A stretch of 55,405 nucleotides of DNA. Source: Burkholderiales bacterium (GTDB taxonomy: Bacteria; Pseudomonadota; Gammaproteobacteria; Burkholderiales; SG8-39). Shown here piece after piece: positions 21,514-30,394 of the stretch. How positions within the stretch are numbered: the stretch's first letter is position 1; every line of letters starts with the position of its first letter. A model generated the notes under the pieces. The model was not told where the DNA came from, did not search any database, and worked only from the letters and a program-made list of their open reading frames with translations. Where the stretch lies: contig JAOAFL010000138.1 in the NCBI GenBank assembly GCA_026416295.1, positions 1 through 55,405 on the forward strand, written 5' to 3'. The position numbers were made by a program, and so were the translations under genes.

Positions 21514-22944
21514 ATGCCCGCGTCTTCGCTGCTCGCGGCCCCCCCGCGGGTGCTCAACATCGGCCTGGAGGGTTTCGCCCGCGAACTGGCGGCGCGCGGC
21601 GTCGCCGTCGTGCAGGTCGACTGGCGGCCGCCGGCGGGAGGGCGGCGCGAGCTCGCGGCGCTGCTCGCTGCCCTCGGCCGGCACGAACGGCGCATCGCGC
21701 GCGCGAACGCCGAGGCGCTGCGGCGCATGTTCGCCGCCGTGCCGGTGCTCGTCGACGTCGTGCCCGCGGCGCAGGCGATCCCGGCGCTCAGAAGGCGGGT
21801 GGTGCTGCACGCCGGGCCGCCGATCGACTGGGCGCGCATGTGCGGGCCCCTGCGCGGCGCGATCGCCGGCGCGATCGTGTTCGAGGGCTGGGCGCCCGAC
21901 CTGCGCGCGGCGGCGCGCCTTGCGGCCTCCGGCGCGATCGAATTCCAGCCGAACCACCGTTTCGCCGCGGTCGGGCCGATGACCGGCGTCACCACCGGCT
22001 CGATGCCGGTGCTCGTGGTCGAGAACCGGGCGAAGGGTGCGCGCAACCGCGCCTACTGCACGATCAACGAAGGGCTGGGCAAAGTCCTGCGGTTCGGCGC
22101 GAACGACGCCTCGGTGCTCGAGCGGCTCGCCTGGCTGCGGGACGAATTCGGGCCGGCGCTCGGGGCGGCGCTGCGCGCAGGCGGCGGCCTGGAGCTCGCG
22201 CCGCTCGTTGCGCGCGGCCTCGCGATGGGCGACGAGATGCACCAGCGCAACGTCGCCTGTTCGGCGCTTTTCCTTCGCGCGCTCGCGCCGCGGCTCGCGA
22301 GCGCCGCGCGCGCGCCGCAGGCGGCCGCGCGCGCGCTCGCGTTCATCGCCGGAAACGAGCAGTTCTTCCTCAACGTCGGGATGGCGATGGCCAAGGCGAT
22401 CATGGATCCGGTCTGCGGCATCGAAGGCTGCAGCCTCGTCACCGCGATGTGTCGCAACGGCACCGAGTTCGCGATTCGCGTTTCGGCGACCGGCGAGGCA
22501 TGGTTCGTCGCGCCGGCCGAACGCCCGCAGGGGCTCTATTTCGCCGGTTACTCGGAGAAGGACGCCAACCCCGACATGGGCGATTCGGCGATCCTCGAGA
22601 CGGTCGGCCTCGGCGCTTTCGCGATGGCCGCATCGCCCGCCGTCGCCGGGTTCGTCGGCGCCGGCTCGGCGGCCGATGCGACGCGCTACACGCGCTCGAT
22701 GTCCGAAATCGCGATCGGCCGCAACGCGCGCTGGCCGATCCCGGCGCTCGACATGGCGGGCGTGCCGTGCGGGATCGACATCCGGCGGGTGATCGAGACC
22801 GGCATCGCGCCGGCGATCAACACCGGCATTGCGCACCGCGAGGCGGGCGTCGGCCAGGTGGGCGCAGGGATCGCGCGCGCGCCGCTCGCCTGCTTCGAGA
22901 AGGCGCTCGTCGCGTTCGCGCGCTCGCTCGGAGTGCGGCCCTGA
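21514..22944 (+). CDS. DUF1116 protein, AllG-like subunit of oxamate carbamoyltransferase
   Basis: 476 residues. Recognised as the YlbE/AllG (DUF1116) family by the N-terminal VLNIGLEGFARELAARGVAVVQVDWRPP, the GPMTGVTTGSMPVLVVENR segment, MGDEMHQRNVACSALF, and NTGIAHREAGVGQVGAGI near the C-terminus. With AllF and AllH it exchanges a carbamoyl group between oxalurate and phosphate. No ribosome site is seen; the GATAAT box ends 10 bases before the ATG. The stop overlaps the putative CTG start of the AllF-like gene. Confidence 0.85.
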   Translation: MPASSLLAAPPRVLNIGLEGFARELAARGVAVVQVDWRPPAGGRRELAALLAALGRHERRIARANAEALRRMFAAVPVLVDVVPAAQAIPALRRRVVLHAGPPIDWARMCGPLRGAIAGAIVFEGWAPDLRAAARLAASGAIEFQPNHRFAAVGPMTGVTTGSMPVLVVENRAKGARNRAYCTINEGLGKVLRFGANDASVLERLAWLRDEFGPALGAALRAGGGLELAPLVARGLAMGDEMHQRNVACSALFLRALAPRLASAARAPQAAARALAFIAGNEQFFLNVGMAMAKAIMDPVCGIEGCSLVTAMCRNGTEFAIRVSATGEAWFVAPAERPQGLYFAGYSEKDANPDMGDSAILETVGLGAFAMAASPAVAGFVGAGSAADATRYTRSMSEIAIGRNARWPIPALDMAGVPCGIDIRRVIETGIAPAINTGIAHREAGVGQVGAGIARAPLACFEKALVAFARSLGVRP

Positions 22945-24513
22945 GCGCGGTCGCGAACCTCGTCCGGCGCGGCTGGTACGCCGATTCGGTCGCGCTGATG
23001 CGCGCCGCGCGCGCGCTCGGCGCCCTGCCCGGCGTCGAGGCCGCCTCGCTCGTCATCGGCACGCCGTCGAACAAGGCGCAGCTGCGCGAGGCGGGACTGC
23101 TTGCCGCCTCGGGCGCCGACGCCCGCCCCGACGATCTCGTGATCGCGGTGCGCGCCCGCGACGCCCGCACCGCGAGCCGGGCGCTCGCCGAGGCCGAGCG
23201 GCTGCTCGTCGCGCAGGCGGCCCCTGCCGCGCCGGCGGGGGTTTCGCGCGCGCACGGCTTCGCCGCAGCGCGCGAGGCGCTGCCGGAGGCGAACCTCGCG
23301 CTCGTCTCGGTGCCGGGGGCTTTCGCCGCCGCCGAGGCGCGCCGGGCGCTCGAAGCCGGCATGCACGCGATGGTTTTTTCCGACAACGTGCCGCTCGAGG
23401 AGGAGGTGGCGCTCAAGCGGCTTGCGCGCCGCCGAGGGCTGTTGCTGATGGGGCCGGACTGCGGCAGCGCGATCGTCGGCGGTGCGCCGCTCGGCTTCGC
23501 GAACGCGGTGCCGCGCGGCGACGTCGGCATCGTGTCCGCTTCCGGCACCGGACTGCAGGAGGTGAGCACGCTGCTTGCGCGCGCGGGCCGCGGCGTGTCG
23601 CACGCGATCGGCGTGGGCGGGCGTGACCTGAGCGAGGCGGTCGGGGGGCTCACCACGTTCGCGGCGCTCGAGGCGCTGGAGGCCGATCGCGCGACACGCC
23701 ACGTGGTGGTGATCTCGAAGCCGCCGGCGCCCGCGGTCGCGCGCAGGCTGCTCGCGCGCATCGGGCGCAGCCGCAAGCGCGCGACGCTCTGCCTGCTCGG
23801 CGCGCGCGCTGCGGCTTCCGCGCAACGCCGAGTTCGCGCCGACGTTGCTCGAGGCGGCCGAACGCGTCGCCGGCCGCAGCCTGCGAAGCGATGCGATCGA
23901 TCCGCCTGCGGTGCGGGGCGGCGCGATCCGGGGCCTATTCTGCGGCGGGACGCTTTGCGCCGAAGCGCAGCTCGTGCTGCTGCGGGCGGGGCTCGCGGTG
24001 CGATCGAACGTGCCGGTGCCGGGCGCACGGCGAGCCGCGCGCGACGGCAGCGGACACCTTCTCCTCGACCTCGGCGAGGACGCCTACACGCGCGGACGGC
24101 CGCATCCGATGATCGAGCCCGAACTGCGGGCGCCGCGCATCGTCGAGGCGCTCGCCGATCCGCGCGTCGCGGTGCTGCTGCTCGACGTCGTGATCGGCTA
24201 CGGGGCGCACCCGGACCCGGCCGGCGCGGTGGCGGAGGCGCTCGCGCGCGCGCGCCGGCGCCGCGCGTTCGTCGTCGCCTCGGTCACCGGCACCGACGCC
24301 GACCCGCAAGGCTACGCCCGGCAGGTGGCGCGACTGCGCGAGGCCGGCGTGCGGGTCGCCGCCTCCAACGCCGAGGCGGCCGCGCTCGCCGCCGCTTGCG
24401 TCGGTGCGGGCGCACGCGCCGCCGTCAGCCGCGCAGAATCGCCTGCGCCCGACGCAGCCAGGCGTTCTGCAGCCGCTCGCCCGGATCGGCGCGGCGCTTC
24501 TCGGCGAGGATGA
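22941..24513 (+). pseudogene. FdrA/AllF-like subunit of oxamate carbamoyltransferase, frameshifted
   Basis: Two frames together give about 524 residues of FdrA-type sequence, related to succinyl-CoA synthetase alpha. The first (from 22941) has WYADSVALMR, GPDCGSAIVGGAPLGFANAVPRG and VSASGTGLQEVSTLLARAG. The second runs from about 23803 with LRLPRNAEFAPTLLEAAERVAG, GLFCGGTLCAEAQLVLL and LLDVVIGYGAHPDPAGA. The break lies in the alternating GC tract 23802–23810; restoring one lost GC pair rejoins the frames perfectly. No ATG, GTG or TTG begins the gene; the CTG at 22941 overlapping the AllG-like stop (CTGA) is the best start. It may be an inactivated gene, a slippage-switched gene or a sequencing error. 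The 3' end overlaps the convergent FAD-protein gene by about 89 bases. Confidence 0.72.
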
Positions 24514-25411
24514 GCGGCAGCATCGGATAGCAGCGTTCGAGTTGCGCGCGCGAGACGTCGCGCAGGTCGCGCACCGGGAACGACCCGCCGCAATCGAGCG
24601 CGAGCGCGAGCAGCGCGCGCCGGACTTCGGCGGCGAACACCGCCGCGCAGAGCGAGCGGCGCACGCGGAAACCGATCGTCACCGCGGCCCACGCGCGGCT
24701 CGCCCAGCGAAGACGCGTGTCGGATTCAGGCAGCGTGCGCCGCACCGAGAAGCGATCGAGGGCGATGCGGCGCTCGGCGGCGAGCGCGCGAACGCCGGCG
24801 ACGAAGCGCTCGAGCGACTCGGGCGGCGCGAGCAGCTCCAGGCGGCTCGCCTCGGGGACCGCGCCGGCTTCGGCCCCGGCGCCGAGCTCGAGCGGCGCGC
24901 ACCGTGCGCTGGCCGAAGCGGCGAGCGAGCGCAGGTCGAGCGTCACGCTGTAGAGGAAGCCGAAGATCCCCTGGCCGCCGACGGCGAGCGCGAACAGCTC
25001 GGGGTGCGACTGGCGGTCGGCGCGGCGCAGCTCGCCGTCGGCGGTGACGAGCGTGACGGCGAGCAGATGGCGCGAAAGCGGCGCACCGTCCGGTCCGGCG
25101 CCGTTCACGTGCACGCTCTCGGCGATCGTGTCGGCGCCGACGCCGTCGGCGAGCGCGGAAAGGCTGAACGGGGCGAGCGCCGGATGAGCGGCGAACGCCG
25201 CCCAGCGCGCGGCCGCCTGCACCTCGACGCGGCCGCGCTCGCGATCGACGGCGAGCACGCGATCGAGCGCCGAGCCGTCGAGCGTGAGCGGCGCGCTGCG
25301 CGCCTGACGAAACGCGCGCCGCAGCTCGTCGGCCGAGCGAACCGCGACCGTGGTCTTGCGCGGCGCGACGCCCGGGTCCCAGGGACATGGGAGGCTGAAT
25401 TCGACGTACAT
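24425..25411 (-). CDS. FAD-linked oxidase-like protein, divergent
   Basis: 328 residues. The middle resembles an FAD_binding_4 (PCMH) domain: DGVGADTIAESVHVNGAG, a strand with TADGELRRADRQSHPELFALAVGGQGIFGFLYSVTLDL. The N-terminal third is reduced and no covalent-FAD His is visible. The C-terminal third is arginine-rich and matches nothing I know. ATG at 25411 is the first in-frame Met before clear coding. It may be a relative of glycolate oxidase or lactone oxidases with altered flavin binding. A link to the oxamate cluster, which it meets tail to tail, is unsupported. Confidence 0.6.
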   Translation of the reverse strand: MYVEFSLPCPWDPGVAPRKTTVAVRSADELRRAFRQARSAPLTLDGSALDRVLAVDRERGRVEVQAAARWAAFAAHPALAPFSLSALADGVGADTIAESVHVNGAGPDGAPLSRHLLAVTLVTADGELRRADRQSHPELFALAVGGQGIFGFLYSVTLDLRSLAASASARCAPLELGAGAEAGAVPEASRLELLAPPESLERFVAGVRALAAERRIALDRFSVRRTLPESDTRLRWASRAWAAVTIGFRVRRSLCAAVFAAEVRRALLALALDCGGSFPVRDLRDVSRAQLERCYPMLPLILAEKRRADPGERLQNAWLRRAQAILRG

Positions 25412-25509
25412 GGCGGCGCGGCTCGAGAAACGAAGGCGCGCGCCATTCTCGGCGGGCGCGCGCGCCGCGCAAGCAGCGCGGCGCAGGTGGCTTCGGGCGA
25501 TACGCCCGG

Positions 25510-25797
25510 TCACGCCGTCGGCAACCAGTCGAAGCTCGCGTATTCGCGCGCGGCCTCGCCCTCGGCGGCGGATTCGCGCAGCTCGTCGACGCGCGCCGCG
25601 GGCGGACCGCGCCGCGCCCAGGCGACGAGCGACTCGACCGCCTCCGGAGCGCCCTGAACGACCGCCTCGACGCTTCCGTCGCGGCGGTTGCGCACCCACC
25701 CGGTGCAGCCGCGGGCGAGCGCCTCGCGCTGCATCGCCTGGCGAAAGCCGACGCCTTGGACGCGGCCGCGCAGGACGAGGTGTCGCGTCACGGTCAT
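25510..25797 (-). CDS. acyP: acylphosphatase
   Basis: 95 residues, the usual length. The catalytic Arg is in [16 protein letters not shown] and the catalytic Asn in [17 protein letters not shown]. It hydrolyses acyl phosphates such as carbamoyl phosphate and acetyl phosphate in the cytoplasm. The 98 bases between its stop and the start of the FAD-protein gene hold nothing recognisable. Divergent from the pilin-like gene. Confidence 0.95.
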   Translation of the reverse strand: MTVTRHLVLRGRVQGVGFRQAMQREALARGCTGWVRNRRDGSVEAVVQGAPEAVESLVAWARRGPPAARVDELRESAAEGEAAREYASFDWLPTA

Positions 25798-25908
25798 GAC
25801 GCGATTTTGCCTTCGGCGCGGCGCCCTCGGCAGGGCGTCCGGCTGACCGTTGCCGGAGGCCGTGATAAGCTCGCGCCAAGAAGAACCACAATCGACCCGG
25901 GGGATGAG

Positions 25909-26304
25909 ATGAGGACGGTCCTGATCGTCATCGCGGTTCTCGCGCTCGTCGGCTTCCTCGTCGTCGCCTACGTCCTTCCGGGCATGTCCGGCGCCGAGGC
26001 GAAGGAAGCGGCGCGGGCGCTCGTTTCCGGCGCCGACCCGGCGAAGGCGCAGGTGAGCGCCGCGGCCGAGAAATCCGGCAGCCTCGCCGGTGCCGGCGCC
26101 GGCGTGAAGCTCGCGCCGCGCAACGACCCGAAGGCGGGGGAACTGAAGTGGCTCGTCGAACCGAACGGCGCGATCCGCGGCTGGAACGAGAAGAACGCGA
26201 TCGAGATCGCGCTGATCCCGAACCTGCAAGGCGGAAAGGTCACTTGGAACTGCCGCGGGTATCCGATCTCGGCGATGCCGGCGGCCTGCGGCGGAAAGGA
26301 CTGA
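25909..26304 (+). CDS. membrane-anchored pilin-like protein
   Basis: 131 residues. One N-terminal membrane span ([25 protein letters not shown]), then a short Ala/Gly-rich linker, then a C-terminal domain whose end, [24 protein letters not shown], resembles the disulfide loop of type IV pilins (tryptophan-x-cysteine, a proline, final cysteine). The two cysteines would form the usual D-loop. No prepilin peptidase site (Gly-Phe with Glu5) is present, so it is probably not assembled as a classical pilin. The start at 25909 is preceded by a GGGGGA ribosome site. It ends 12 bases from the metG stop, convergent. Confidence 0.65.
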   Translation: MRTVLIVIAVLALVGFLVVAYVLPGMSGAEAKEAARALVSGADPAKAQVSAAAEKSGSLAGAGAGVKLAPRNDPKAGELKWLVEPNGAIRGWNEKNAIEIALIPNLQGGKVTWNCRGYPISAMPAACGGKD

Positions 26305-26316
26305 TCGTCCGGTCGG

Positions 26317-28413
26317 TTACCGGACCTTCATTCCCGGCTGCGCGCCCTCGTCGGCCGAGAGGAGGAACACGCCCGGACCATCGCCGGAGGCGGCGAGCAC
26401 CATCCCTTCGGAGACGCCGAACCTCATTTTGCGCGGCGCGAGGTTCGCGACGACGACGGTCAGCCGGCCCTCCAAAGCTTCGGGCGCGTAGGACGACTTG
26501 ATGCCGGCGAACACCGTGCGGCGGTGATCGCCGAGGTCGAGGGTGAGCTTGAGCAGCTTGTCGGCGCCTTCGACCGCTTCCGCCTTGACGATCCTCGCCA
26601 CCCGCAGGTCGAGGCGCGCGAATTCGTCGATCGTGATCTCGCGGGCCGCGGCGCGGTCGTCGCCGGTCTGTTGCGCCGGCGCGGCAGGGCGCGCAGGCGC
26701 CGCCTGCGGCGGCAGGGGCGCGCCGGAGAGCAGCGTCTCGAGCTGGCGTTCCTGCACCCGGGTGAGCAGGTGCCGATACGGCAGGATGCGGGCCGGACGC
26801 GCCTCAAGGTCGTCCCAGACGAAATCGCGCCTCATGCCGAACAGTTCGCGCGCGACGCGCGCCGCGGTCGCCGGAAGGATCGGCGCGAGAAGGACGGTGA
26901 GCGCGTGGAACGCGAGCATCGCCTCGCTGCAGACCCGGTGCAGCTCTTCGCGCCGCAGCGGGTCCTTGGCGAGCTCCCAGGGCCGCGCCCGGTCGTAGCG
27001 CTGGTTGGCGAGGTCGGCGAGCCGCATCGCCTCGCGCACCACTTTCCCGAATTCGCGCTGTTCGTAGTCGTCGGCGATCTGCGCCGAGGCGGCCGCGGCG
27101 GCGGCCGCGCTGTGCTGCGCGCCGAGCTGATCGGGCCGGAAATCGTAGAGCCGGCCGTCGAAGTGGCGCTCGAGGAACCCGGCGGCGCGGCTCGCGATGT
27201 TGACGTATTTCCCGACGAGGTCGCTGTTTACCCGCGCGACGAAGTCCTGCGGGCTGAAGTCGAGGTCCTCGACGTTGGCGTTCAGCTTCGCGGCGATGTA
27301 GTAGCGCAGCCACTCCGGGTTCATGCCGAGCTCGAGGTAGCGCAGCGGATCGATCCCGGTGCCGCGCGACTTCGACATCTTGTCGCCCGAAACGGTGATG
27401 AAGCCGTGCACCCAGACGTGATCGGGCACGCGGTACGGCAGGCCGGCGAAGTGCAGCATCGCTGGCCAGAACAGCGTGTGGAAGTAGATGATGTCCTTGC
27501 CGATGAAGTGGATCTGGCGCGTCTGCGGATCGGCGAGGAATTCCTCGAACGAGCGCGGCTCGCCGCGCGCGCGCGCCTTGCCGGTGTCGAAGTAGTGCTT
27601 GAGCGCGGCAAGGTACCCGATCGGCGCGTCGAGCCAGACGTAGAGGTATTTTTCCTCGGCGATGTCGGGCACGCGGATGCCGAAGTAGGGCGGATCGCGC
27701 GAGATGTCCCAGTCGGCAAGCGCCCGCTCGCCTTCGCCCTCGAGCCACTCGCGCGCCTTGTTCGCCACCTGCGGCTGCAGCCGCCCCGGGGTCGCGATCC
27801 AGTCGCGCAGGAACCGCTTGCAGCGCTCGTCCGAGAGCCGGAAAAAATAGTGTTCGGAGGCGCGCAGCACCGGCCGCGCGCCCGAGAGCGTCGAATACGG
27901 GTTCTTCAGCTCGGTCGCCGCGTACACCGACCCGCAGCGCTCGCAGGCGTCGCCGTACTGCTCCGGCGCGCCGCAGCGCGGACATTCGCCCTTCACGTAG
28001 CGGTCGGCGAGGAACATGCCCTTCGCCGGGTCGTAGAGCTGCTCGATCGGCCGGGTGTAGATCAGCCCGGCGCGCTTCAGCCGACGGAAGATGTCCTGCG
28101 AAAGCGCCGTGTTCTCGGGCGAATGGGTCGAATGCCAGTGGTCGAAGGCGATGTGAAAGCCGTCCAGATAGGCCTTGCGGCCGCGCGCGATCTCGGCGAC
28201 GAACGCCTCCGGGGTCTTTCCCGCCTTTTCCGCCGCGAGCATGATCGGCGCGCCGTGCGCGTCGTCGGCGCAGACGAAGTGCACCTCGCGGCCGCGCATG
28301 CGCTGAAACCGCACCCACACGTCGGCCTGGATGTATTCCATGATGTGGCCGATGTGAAAGGCCCCGTTCGCGTACGGGAGGGCGGTGGTGACGAAGAGCT
28401 TGCCGTGCGGCAT
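26317..28413 (-). CDS. metG: methionyl-tRNA synthetase
   Basis: 698 residues, the long bacterial form. HIGH motif in [18 protein letters not shown], zinc knuckle [19 protein letters not shown], catalytic lysine loop [11 protein letters not shown], anticodon-binding helical domain, and a C-terminal tRNA-binding EMAP-like domain ([22 protein letters not shown]) that usually mediates dimerisation. It charges initiator and elongator tRNA-Met. Divergent from mrp over 71 bases. Confidence 0.98.
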   Translation of the reverse strand: MPHGKLFVTTALPYANGAFHIGHIMEYIQADVWVRFQRMRGREVHFVCADDAHGAPIMLAAEKAGKTPEAFVAEIARGRKAYLDGFHIAFDHWHSTHSPENTALSQDIFRRLKRAGLIYTRPIEQLYDPAKGMFLADRYVKGECPRCGAPEQYGDACERCGSVYAATELKNPYSTLSGARPVLRASEHYFFRLSDERCKRFLRDWIATPGRLQPQVANKAREWLEGEGERALADWDISRDPPYFGIRVPDIAEEKYLYVWLDAPIGYLAALKHYFDTGKARARGEPRSFEEFLADPQTRQIHFIGKDIIYFHTLFWPAMLHFAGLPYRVPDHVWVHGFITVSGDKMSKSRGTGIDPLRYLELGMNPEWLRYYIAAKLNANVEDLDFSPQDFVARVNSDLVGKYVNIASRAAGFLERHFDGRLYDFRPDQLGAQHSAAAAAAASAQIADDYEQREFGKVVREAMRLADLANQRYDRARPWELAKDPLRREELHRVCSEAMLAFHALTVLLAPILPATAARVARELFGMRRDFVWDDLEARPARILPYRHLLTRVQERQLETLLSGAPLPPQAAPARPAAPAQQTGDDRAAAREITIDEFARLDLRVARIVKAEAVEGADKLLKLTLDLGDHRRTVFAGIKSSYAPEALEGRLTVVVANLAPRKMRFGVSEGMVLAASGDGPGVFLLSADEGAQPGMKVR

Positions 28414-28435
28414 CGAGCGGCGCCGAAAGGCGCGG

Positions 28436-28450
28436 ATTTTAGCTTACACT
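28436..28450. promoter_or_regulatory. overlapping divergent -10 boxes for metG and mrp
   Basis: On the minus strand TAAAAT (28436–28441) lies 22 bases before the metG start. On the plus strand TACACT (28445–28450) lies 34 bases before the mrp start. No good -35 boxes are seen for either. Confidence 0.4.
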
Positions 28451-28484
28451 TGTCGGCCCCTTCTTTCCTCTGCGAAGGCGCGTC

Positions 28485-29570
28485 ATGGCGATCAGCGAAG
28501 CCGATGCCCGGGCGATTCTCTCCCGGCTCGTCGATCCGAACACCGGCAAGGACTACGTGAGCGCCCGCGCCGTGCGCGCGCTGCGCGTCGAGGGCGACAG
28601 CGTCGCGGTGGAGATCGAGCTCGGCTACCCCGGTCGCAGCCAGTTCGAGACGATCCGCCGTCAGGTCATCGAGGCGCTGCGCGCCGGCGGCGCGGCGAAC
28701 GCCGCGGTCTCGGTGCGCTCGAAGGTCGTCGCGCACGCGGTGCAGCGCGGCCTGAAGCTCGTGCCGGGCGTCAAGAACATCGTCGCGGTCGCTTCCGCGA
28801 AGGGCGGCGTCGGCAAATCGACCACCGCGGCGAACCTCGCGCTCGCGCTCGCGGCCGAGGGCGCCGCGGCCGGCGTGCTGGATGCCGACATCTACGGCCC
28901 GTCGCAGCCGACGATGCTCGGCATCGCCGGGCGCCCGGAATCGAAGGACGGCAAGACGCTCGAGCCGATGGAGGGCCACGGCCTGCAGGTGATCTCGATC
29001 GGTTTCCTGATCGACGTGGACACGCCGATGATCTGGCGCGGCCCGATGGTCACCCAGGCGCTCGAGCAGCTGTTGCGCGAGACGCGCTGGCGCGACCTCG
29101 ACTATCTGGTGGTCGATCTGCCGCCGGGCACCGGCGACATCCAGCTCACGCTCGCCCAGCGCGTGCCGGTCACCGGTGCGGTGATCGTCACCACGCCGCA
29201 GGACATCGCGCTGATCGACGCGCGCAAGGGTCTCAAGATGTTCGAGAAGGTCGGCATCCCGATCCTCGGAGTGGTCGAGAACATGTCGGTGCACGTCTGC
29301 CCGAACTGCGGTCACCAGAGCCACATCTTCGGCGAAGGGGGCGCGGCGCGCATGTGCGCCGACTACGGCGTCGAGCTGCTCGGCCAGCTGCCGCTCGATC
29401 CGGCGATCCGCGAGCAGGCCGATTCCGGCCGCCCGACCCTCGTCGCCGACCCCGACGGGCCGGCGGCGGCGATCTACAAGAAGATCGCGCGCCGCGTCGC
29501 GGTCAAGATCGCCGAGCTGCAGAAGGACATGAGCGGGAAGTTCCCCAACATCGTCGTGCAGAACACCTGA
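28485..29570 (+). CDS. mrp: Mrp/ApbC iron-sulfur cluster carrier ATPase
   Basis: 361 residues. N-terminal DUF59 (MIP18-like) domain about 1–90, then a MinD/ParA-type P-loop ATPase with deviant Walker A (KGGVGKSTTAANLALALA), Switch region VLDADIYGPSQPTMLG, and a CxxC cluster ligand (VCPNCGHQSH). It delivers Fe-S clusters to apo-proteins; in this window CoxS is a possible client. The metG–mrp divergent pair and the following dcd (21 bases) are a common proteobacterial order. Confidence 0.96.
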   Translation: MAISEADARAILSRLVDPNTGKDYVSARAVRALRVEGDSVAVEIELGYPGRSQFETIRRQVIEALRAGGAANAAVSVRSKVVAHAVQRGLKLVPGVKNIVAVASAKGGVGKSTTAANLALALAAEGAAAGVLDADIYGPSQPTMLGIAGRPESKDGKTLEPMEGHGLQVISIGFLIDVDTPMIWRGPMVTQALEQLLRETRWRDLDYLVVDLPPGTGDIQLTLAQRVPVTGAVIVTTPQDIALIDARKGLKMFEKVGIPILGVVENMSVHVCPNCGHQSHIFGEGGAARMCADYGVELLGQLPLDPAIREQADSGRPTLVADPDGPAAAIYKKIARRVAVKIAELQKDMSGKFPNIVVQNT

Positions 29571-29591
29571 GCGGCGGGGCGACGGGCGCCG

Positions 29592-30158
29592 ATGGCGATC
29601 AAGTCGGACCGCTGGATCCGCCGCATGGCGCGGGAGCGCCGCATGATCGAGCCGTTCGAGCCGGACCAGGTGAAGGCGGTCGAGGGCCGCCCGGTCGTGT
29701 CCTACGGCACCTCGAGCTACGGCTACGACATCCGCTGCTCGACCGAATTCAAGATCTTCACCAACATCAACTCGACCATCGTCGATCCGAAGGCGTTCGA
29801 CGCGAAGAGCTTCGTCGACTTCGAGGGCGAGGTGTGCATCATTCCGCCGAATTCGTTCGCGCTCGCGCGCACGGTCGAATACTTCCGCATCCCGCGCAAC
29901 GTGCTCACGATCTGCCTCGGCAAGTCTACCTACGCGCGCTGCGGGATCATCGTCAACGTGACGCCGCTCGAGCCGGAGTGGGAGGGGCACGTGACGCTCG
30001 AATTCTCGAACACCACGCCGCTGCCGGCGAAGATCTACGCGAACGAAGGCGTCGCGCAGGTGATCTTCCTCGAGGCCGACGAGCCCTGCGAGACCTCGTA
30101 CCGCGACCGCGGCGGAAAATACCAGGGCCAGCGCGGCGTCACCCCGCCGCGCATCTGA
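29592..30158 (+). CDS. dcd: dCTP deaminase
   Basis: 188 residues, standard length. It makes dUTP from dCTP for dTMP synthesis, matching thyA and folA further right. Motifs: [52 protein letters not shown] (catalytic Glu in the last part) and the C-terminal [12 protein letters not shown] lid. Probably co-transcribed with mrp. Confidence 0.97.
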   Translation: MAIKSDRWIRRMARERRMIEPFEPDQVKAVEGRPVVSYGTSSYGYDIRCSTEFKIFTNINSTIVDPKAFDAKSFVDFEGEVCIIPPNSFALARTVEYFRIPRNVLTICLGKSTYARCGIIVNVTPLEPEWEGHVTLEFSNTTPLPAKIYANEGVAQVIFLEADEPCETSYRDRGGKYQGQRGVTPPRI

Positions 30159-30232
30159 ACCCCAGCGGTCGCGCTCGCGCGGGCGCGGCGCCCTGGCGGT
30201 TGTGGTCGCGAGCGCGCGCGGCGCGCGAACGC

Positions 30233-30260
30233 TTGACACCGGGGGGGTCGTCCCTATAAT
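30233..30260 (+). promoter_or_regulatory. strong sigma-70 promoter of the decarboxylase gene
   Basis: TTGACA (30233–30238) and TATAAT (30255–30260), both perfect consensus, are 16 bases apart. It is the best promoter in the window. Transcription is expected near 30267, leaving a 128-base leader before the decarboxylase ATG. Upstream, 30159–30232 after dcd holds GC-rich inverted sequence (CGCGCTCGCG / CGCGAGCGCG) without a T run, not called as a terminator. Confidence 0.85.
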
Positions 30261-30275
30261 CGCCGCAGACGTTTT

Positions 30276-30393
30276 TTCTCCGTGCGCAGCGCGAACCGGA
30301 ACGAGGAGGTCATCATGACAGGCAAAAGGAACTCGGGCGGCTTCTTCTGCTCTCTCGACCTTCCCGAAACCTAGCTCGCAAGGAGAACGCACG
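30276..30393 (+). promoter_or_regulatory. possible RNA switch in the decarboxylase leader
   Basis: TTCTCC at 30276–30281 is the exact complement of GGAGAA at 30382–30387, the decarboxylase ribosome site. The overlapping CGTGCG at 30281–30286 is the exact complement of CGCACG at 30388–30393, directly before its ATG. Either pairing would close the ribosome site, and translation of the leader ORF between them could decide the fold. Six-base complements can occur by chance; no folding was computed. Confidence 0.35.
30315..30374 (+). CDS. 19-residue leader peptide ORF ahead of the decarboxylase
   Basis: Twenty codons, Met to TAG, encoding MTGKRNSGGFFCSLDLPET. An ideal ribosome site, GAGGAGG at 30303–30309, lies five bases before the ATG, stronger than that of most genes here. 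It sits between a consensus promoter and the decarboxylase, and ends 20 bases before that gene's ATG, so ribosomes finishing here stop next to the AAGGAG site of the decarboxylase. Leader peptides that sense ornithine or polyamines control decarboxylase genes elsewhere (speFL ahead of E. coli speF), but this sequence does not resemble SpeFL. It may be a regulatory leader or a functional microprotein. Confidence 0.6.
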   Translation: MTGKRNSGGFFCSLDLPET

Positions 30394-30394
30394 A

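Noticed and set aside
30165-30222. Inverted repeat CGCGCTCGCG / CGCGAGCGCG after dcd as a terminator
   Set aside because: The loop is long, no T run follows, and such repeats are frequent by chance in GC-rich DNA.
30315-30374. The 19-residue ORF as a RiPP precursor
   Set aside because: No maturation enzyme, protease or transporter gene is adjacent; a regulatory leader fits better.
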